From Funneliformis mosseae (taxonomy: Eukaryota > Glomeromycota > Glomeromycetes > Glomerales > Glomeraceae), in contig CAJVPP010000909.1 of assembly GCA_910592005.1 (NCBI GenBank), positions 1 through 24,787 on the forward strand: a stretch of 24,787 nucleotides of DNA. Reading direction: 5' to 3'. Made by a program: the position numbers and the translations under genes. The notes beneath the pieces were generated by a model. The model made no database searches. It was not told where the DNA came from and saw nothing but the letters and a program-made list of their open reading frames with translations. Below are positions 19,930-24,787 of this stretch, one piece after another. Each line of letters starts with the position of its first letter. Positions within the stretch are counted from its first letter, which is position 1.

Positions 19930-20794
19930 ATGATCCTGTTCGTAGTCCTAAACTCAGGAAAAACCATTACTCTTATCGTAACCAGAGATTACACCGTCAA
20001 GAATGTCAAGCAGAAAATTGAGGAACTTGAAGGTATAATTTTTTAATTTGGGATAGCACGCGAACTGTTGGTCACTCCTTCTGAGAACATTGTTCAATAG
20101 GAATCCCTGTGAATAAACAAAGGCTTGTCTACATAACCGAAGAAGTACATAACGATAAGAAGCTAGAAGACTATGATTTCCAGAGCGAAGGGGTTATGTT
20201 TCTGTGTATGACCCTGTTCGTAATTTTACTTTCAGGAAAAAAGATTACTCTTAGGGTGTTTGGAAATGACACCGTCGAAAGTGTTAAAGAAAAAATTCAG
20301 GAACTTGAAGGTATAATTTTAATTTGGAAAATCATGCACGCTGTCGGTCACTCATTTTTGAAACATGTTTAATAGGAATCCAAGTGAGTAAACAAAGGCT
20401 TGTCTACAAAACCAAAGAACTACTCAAAGAAAAGAAGCTGGAAGACTATGATTTCCAGAACGAAGGGACTATGTATTTGTGTATGACCTTGTTCGTAGTT
20501 GTACTTTCAGGAAAAACGATTACTCTTAGGGTGTCTGGGGATGATACCGTCAAAAATGTCAAACAGCAAATTCAGGAACGTGAAGGTATATATAATTTTA
20601 GTTTAGAATAGCAATGATGATAATCACTCATTTTTGAACCATTTTTTATAGGACTCCCAGTGGATGAACAAAGACTTTTTTACACAACCTATGAATTAAG
20701 AGAAAACCATAAAAAGCTGCCAGAATATAACGTCCAGAACGATGGAACTATGTATTTGACTATGAGACTTCCTGGAGGTAAAGACGGATGTTGA
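19930..20794 (+). CDS. Three-domain tandem ubiquitin-like protein, 221 aa, four exons
   Basis: Exons 19930-20032, 20101-20310, 20376-20585 and 20652-20794 (GT-AG introns of 68, 65 and 66 nt) give 666 nt ending in TGA at 20792-20794. The start ATG aligns with Met1 of ubiquitin (MILFVVL). Domains begin at residues 1, 71 and 141, each with SGK(T/K)ITL, a V(K/E)xVKxxI helix and (L/R)EG(I/L)xVxxQRL. Internal domains stop at the ubiquitin V70 position (YLCM) and run straight into the next Met, so LRLRGG is absent and normal deubiquitinase release is impossible. The last domain ends RLPGG (G216-G217) plus KDGC, as in a modifier precursor. K11 and K27 equivalents persist; K48 and K63 equivalents are lost. 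All introns fall in the same codon of each repeat. It is divergent from the RBR ligase. Roles as a conjugated modifier or as a decoy/adaptor are both possible. Confidence 0.9.
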
Positions 20795-21725
20795 AAGAAA
20801 TGTATATAATTATGGTAAAATATTGTATCGTTATGCACTTTTTTTTTTTTTTTGAGAAATCTACAATATAAAATTATTGTTAATAATTTTTATAAGTATT
20901 ATTATAATTTTTTCAATGATATATAAAAATTTTATTATATATATGTTTTATTTTTTCTTTATAAGAATGATACTAACAAAAAATTCTTAAATAGTATTTT
21001 GTGATACATCTAATTATGTATCTTACAGATAATTAATTGCTTCTAGCAAACTTAATTTTTTTAAATAAAAAAAAAATCTTATTTAGCAGTTTATATCTTC
21101 ATTATCAAACTGCTTTATTAAGTATTGATAATAATATTATTTATATTTAAGAAAAATTATAAGATTAAACTTTATTTTAATAAAAATTAATATTTAAATT
21201 TATTATTAATTTTAAATTATTAATTATATTCAGATCAATTGGTTATAAATAAGAGTAATATTAAGTAAAAGATATTTAAGAATAATATTTTTCTAATAAT
21301 TAAAATAAATTTACAAATATTTGATAAAATTTTTTTTATATAATAAATATTAAAAGAAATATAAATGTAATTGATTACTTTTAAAAGATTATAACTTATC
21401 AATCATAAATATTAAAATCATAATCTTATACTTATTTTAAAGTCCAAATTTTAAAAAGTATTCTGACAAATTTTTTATTAAGTGGTAATTTTGCATGATC
21501 TTTATTAAAATTTATAAATTACAAAGTAAAATAAAATAAAACAAAAATACAAAAATATTTATAAACCAATTTATAACTAAACTATTTTATCAATACTAAT
21601 CTTATACTTTATTGAATTAAACTAAATAATAGAAAAGAAAAGAAAAAAGTAAACTAAATTATTAAACAGCTATCAAATGTCTAAAAGAAAATGCATAATT
21701 ATTACTATATTAAAATTTTAACTAA
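20795..21725. other. AT-rich spacer downstream of the tri-Ubl gene
   Basis: A poly-T run lies at about 20840-20854, and the rest is A/T-rich with no coding frame. The Ubl 3' UTR and polyadenylation site presumably lie in the first 100-150 bp; no unambiguous AATAAA is present there. Confidence 0.4.
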
Positions 21726-21727
21726 TA

Positions 21728-23357
21728 CAGTGGCTCTCAAAAGTATTGCATTACCTAAATACAAATTTTAAAATAGCATTTCTTATGATTAAGATAGTGT
21801 AGTGTCATATAAATTATTTATTAAACTTATTATAACTAAGTTTATTCAATATATGAAAATCGTTTTATAGTAATGAGATAAATTTTTAAAAAATATTTAT
21901 TTTTGAACAATTAGATGATCTTTTTCTTTTAATTGTTTTTTTATTAAATTTTTTAAATATAAAAAAAAATCAAAAATCAAACCAATTATACTAAAATTTT
22001 GGTAAATAATTATTTACCATTTTATATAGCTACTATTGACTCTAATTAAATCATTTATATGAGTTAGCATAGTATCAAATAACTTTTTATATACAACAGA
22101 CCCTAATTCAATCTAAATTTTTTGAATTGCATTCTATAACTAATTCTGTATTCTAATAAATGTTTTAAGCTGCCTCAGATAATGATCTATTTCATTCCAA
22201 AGGTGTTCTATAGGATTTAAGTTAGGGGATTATGCTACCCTATCAAGAACTTTAATTCCATTATCTTTAAACTATTGCTTTGTAAGATATATAGTATATT
22301 TAGGATCATTATCCTGTTGAAAAATAATATTTTTCTTATTTATTATATACCACATAATTGTTCTCAATAGGTCTTCCTTTAAAATTTAGTAATATAAATC
22401 ACTATTCATATATCTATAAATTCAGCATATGTTACCAATCCCATCAGATGTAAATATTCATACATTATAATATTATCTTATCTAAATTTGACTGTTAGTT
22501 TAACATAATGATCGCGTAATAGTTCTTCTAGTTTTTCTAATAAAACTCTCTACTATCTAATCTATAAATTATAAATTTTGACTCATCTGATTAAACTATT
22601 TTATTCCAATTTTCAACTGTCTATAATTTGTATTTTTTTGCAAATTTCATCCTTACAATTCTATGTGTTTTTTAAAAATATAGTTTTTTTGCACTTAACT
22701 CTTATATTCATTCTATTTCTATGTAAAGTTCTCTTTACTGTATATTTACTAACTTCAATTTGTTTTTCTATTTTTAAATTTTTTTTGAATTACAATAGCA
22801 TTACTACATTCACTTATTATAATTAATCTTAAAACTTTTCGTTTATATTAATCAGTTAAGAGTCGCAAATATTCAGATTTAGGTTAGTCTTTATTGTTAT
22901 CAGTTTTATCTTTATGTTGCTTGGTTTTTATAATAGTTAATTAAAAAATATTTTTCTTATTTGCTATATAGCAGAGGGAAAATCTTTGTCAAATAAGATA
23001 CAAATCCTAACTTTTTTTCAATAGAAAAATAAACTATAGATATTTTATAAAATTACAATAAAGCGAAAAATACCATAAGGCATCTTTTTTATATGTGTCA
23101 TATAGTTATTTTGAAGCAAAAAATTATGTAATAAGTATTGATATTTATTTTTTAAATCAATCAAAAGAAATGCATCACCACTTTGATGAAAGATTCATAA
23201 CAAAAAAAATATTCTTAAAAAAAAGATGAAAGATTGATAAAGATTAAGATATAATGAATCCTATATTTAAGTTTTATAACAATGTGTCTTTTAAATTATA
23301 AGATATTTCTATTTTAAATTTTATATTCAGGTGATGTAATACTTTTGATAGCTATTG
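21728..23357 (-). mobile_element. Tc1-like (DD34E) transposon, 1.63 kb
   Basis: The left end CAGTGGCTCTCAAAAGTATT and the inverted right end CAATAGCTATCAAAAGTATT form TIRs that remain similar for about 65 bp or more and are flanked by TA (21726-21727 and 23358-23359). Size, TIR start (CAGTG) and TA target are typical for Tc1. It carries one minus-strand transposase relic. Differences between the two ends are partly G-to-A. Confidence 0.85.
22014..22935 (-). pseudogene. Tc1-like DD34E transposase, nonsense-riddled
   Basis: Minus-strand reading shows the N-terminal helix-turn-helix part (KSEYLRLLTD.YKRKVLRLI, then EVSKYTVKRTLHR), RMKFAKKYKL.TVENWNKIV, and the DDE core: SDESKF (first Asp), FQQDNDPKYT (second Asp), and SPNLNPIEHLWNEID (Glu). 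Exactly 34 residues separate Asp and Glu. It ends YIKW at a TAA (22014-22016). At least two frameshifts (near 22780 and 22490) and many stops interrupt it, e.g. KQ.FKDNG, VA.SPN, V.SDES, typically where the family has Trp or Gln. The catalytic triad codons survive, but no product could be made. Confidence 0.85.
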
Positions 23358-23535
23358 TAAGAGCCATAAATAGTGATTTATTATAAAGAAGGAAAAATTG
23401 AAAATAGATAAAAGAAAAGAAAAAGATGAAAAACCAGAGAAAAATCAAGATACTATGTAATCATTTTCAATATTTTCTATTTATTGTAAGCTATATTTCT
23501 TTATACTTATAGGTTATAATAGAAAATAAAGATTT

Positions 23536-24245
23536 TATGATAAAAAAATGATAAGAAGCCTTGTATCAAGGATTTAAAGGATATGTATTGATTAATCATA
23601 TTTAAGAAAGAGGTTGAAATTATGTCTTTGATCAAATTAAGAAAATAAAATTTATATGCTACATGAGCAGAAGATCATATGTTAATTACAAATATTTCTT
23701 GTATAAATAGATTATTTTTAAGAATGTTTAAATCTTTAAGATATGATATAAAGGTTGATTTGTGTATATAAATGATGTTCTAAATTGTAAGTATATTTTT
23801 AGAACATATCTAAAGATAATTAAAATTTTCAGTAGTAGTGTGATAACAGATGTAACGTAAAGATATATAAATAGTAGGTAGTCTAGTTGCAAAATCTTTA
23901 AGGTAGAGAGTAATTATAGTAAGATTTTAAATTTGAATTTCTTTTAAAATATTTTTTAAATAAAGTCATTTTTGAGATTTCTTCATTATTAAGTATATTG
24001 TAAAAAAGAGATTAATTTACAGATTTGCTATCATATTTTGATAAGTATAGAAGTGATAATAAGAATTAACTTAAACAGCTTTTTAAAAAAGAAGTGAAGG
24101 AAAAATTATAAAAGTTGAATTGTAATAAAGGTAAAAACTAGAATCAAGATATGCATTATTAATAAATAGGTGTATATTTTGCTTTAATTTTAGTAAAAAA
24201 AATAAAAAGATTTAATTAGCAATCAGACTAAACATTATAGATCAA
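23536..24245 (+). pseudogene. Unidentified decayed reading frame
   Basis: Plus-strand coding-like runs are broken almost only by TAA/TGA/TAG: KKEVEIMSLIKLRK, stop, NLYAT, stop, AEDHMLITNISCINRLFLR, then MFKSLRYDIKVDLCI (about 23605-23790), and further on DLLSYFDKYRSDNKN, stop, LKQLFKKEVKEKL (24022-24110). The residue pattern (amphipathic, Leu/Lys-rich, no simple-sequence bias) and the stop spectrum match the decay style of the transposons in this window, so this may be another transposon or repetitive gene. A possible intron lies at 23457-23513. No domain is recognised. Confidence 0.35.
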
Positions 24246-24787
24246 ATATGAAAATATAGAATCTTAAAAGTAGAATTGATTAAAAAAAAATCATAAAATA
24301 TAAAAAAAATTTTTTAGAAGAAAGTAATAATAGCTTGAGAGTCTATATAAATAACAATTAATAAATTAGATAATAAAATATAAACTGCAATTAAAATAAT
24401 AACAATTTCAGTAAAAGTTGAAGAAGAACTATGTAATTAGAAGATAGTATTAAAGGAGAGTGAATGCTAATTTAAATTTATCTGTAATTATATATTTCCC
24501 ATCTGATAACTTAAAAAGCTTAAAACTATTAAAGAACTATCTATATAAAATTGAAAACTTAAGCAAAATACATTTAATCCTACTATTAGGTTATCTTTAT
24601 ATACTTCAATTCTTTAAGGAATATGATAATCTATCTAGAAGTATACACTAAACTACAATAAATTATCAGATTTTATAAATTTTACTTAGTAATATATAGT
24701 AAAATTAAAAATTTTTAGATTGCATAAAGTTTATGAATTTTTAATAAAATTCACTTTAAATTTTTTTATTTAATAACCAATCAACTA
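24246..24787. other. AT-rich end of window
   Basis: A 63-codon frame at 24460-24651 begins with GTG and has no recognised motif; it is not called as a gene. The last 12 bases (ACCAATCAACTA) also occur near 1650, too short to interpret. Confidence 0.35.

Noticed and set aside
19930..20794. Ordinary polyubiquitin gene
   Set aside because: Domains lack LRLRGG at the junctions, are far from ubiquitin in sequence, and have lost K48 and K63 equivalents.
22578..22826. 82-codon plus-strand Phe/Leu-rich frame
   Set aside because: Antisense shadow of the Tc1 transposase; the hydrophobic look comes from reversed Lys/Asn codons.
24460..24651. 63-codon plus-strand frame near the window end
   Set aside because: Begins with GTG, has no motif and no splice or homology support.
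1..24787. CRISPR arrays, tRNA or rRNA genes
   Set aside because: No regularly spaced identical repeats with unique spacers and no cloverleaf or rRNA-like conserved blocks were seen on either strand.

Overview
The window looks like nuclear DNA of an arbuscular-mycorrhizal fungus, most likely Rhizophagus or a close Glomeromycotina relative. This rests on several things: extremely AT-rich intergenic DNA, compact genes with 60-100 nt GT-AG introns, a Sel1-repeat remnant, many DNA-transposon relics, and one transposase family that I recall (not checked) as abundant in Rhizophagus. No RNA gene, CRISPR array or bacterial-type operon is visible.

Layout. 1-1.3 kb: a broken minus-strand gene (tail at 53-255, body at 318-784) interrupted by a 270-bp Mutator-like MITE with an 11-bp target duplication, then a degenerate Sel1-repeat fragment. 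2.45-5.42 kb: a pogo/Tigger-like transposon with TIRs and TA target sites. Its transposase frame is uninterrupted by frameshifts but carries 20 nonsense codons, and a 145-bp hAT-type MITE with a perfect 8-bp duplication sits inside it. 5.4-11.4 kb: AT-rich DNA with three foldback elements and a faint Helitron-like remnant. 11.4-13.7 kb: a decayed transposase of an unnamed DDE-like family. 13.7-15.7 kb: a TIR-bounded segment with degenerate tandem repeats of about 115 bp. 16.1-17.8 kb: a pogo-derived MITE and two copies of a 260-bp TA-flanked MITE. 21.7-23.4 kb: a 1.63-kb Tc1-like DD34E element. 23.5-24.25 kb: an unidentified decayed reading frame.

The only clearly intact genes lie together at 18.79-20.79 kb. 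They are a five-exon RBR (RING-IBR-RING) ubiquitin ligase of 224 aa on the minus strand and, head to head with it, a four-exon protein of 221 aa on the plus strand made of three tandem ubiquitin-like domains. The two start codons are 182 bp apart. The Ubl protein has lost the LRLRGG cleavage tail between its domains but keeps a C-terminal RLPGG followed by KDGC. It therefore looks like an uncleavable three-Ubl modifier precursor or adaptor rather than polyubiquitin. A ligase and a Ubl protein sharing one short intergenic region, which contains a perfect CArG box, is the most interesting object in the window.

A second theme is mutation. The transposons are decayed mainly by C:G to T:A transitions (CAA to TAA, TGG to TGA/TAG, CGA to TGA, catalytic Asp to Asn), while the RBR/Ubl pair, which keeps CpG-rich exons, is untouched. 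This suggests a repeat-directed RIP-like or methylation/deamination process, which I infer and have not measured.
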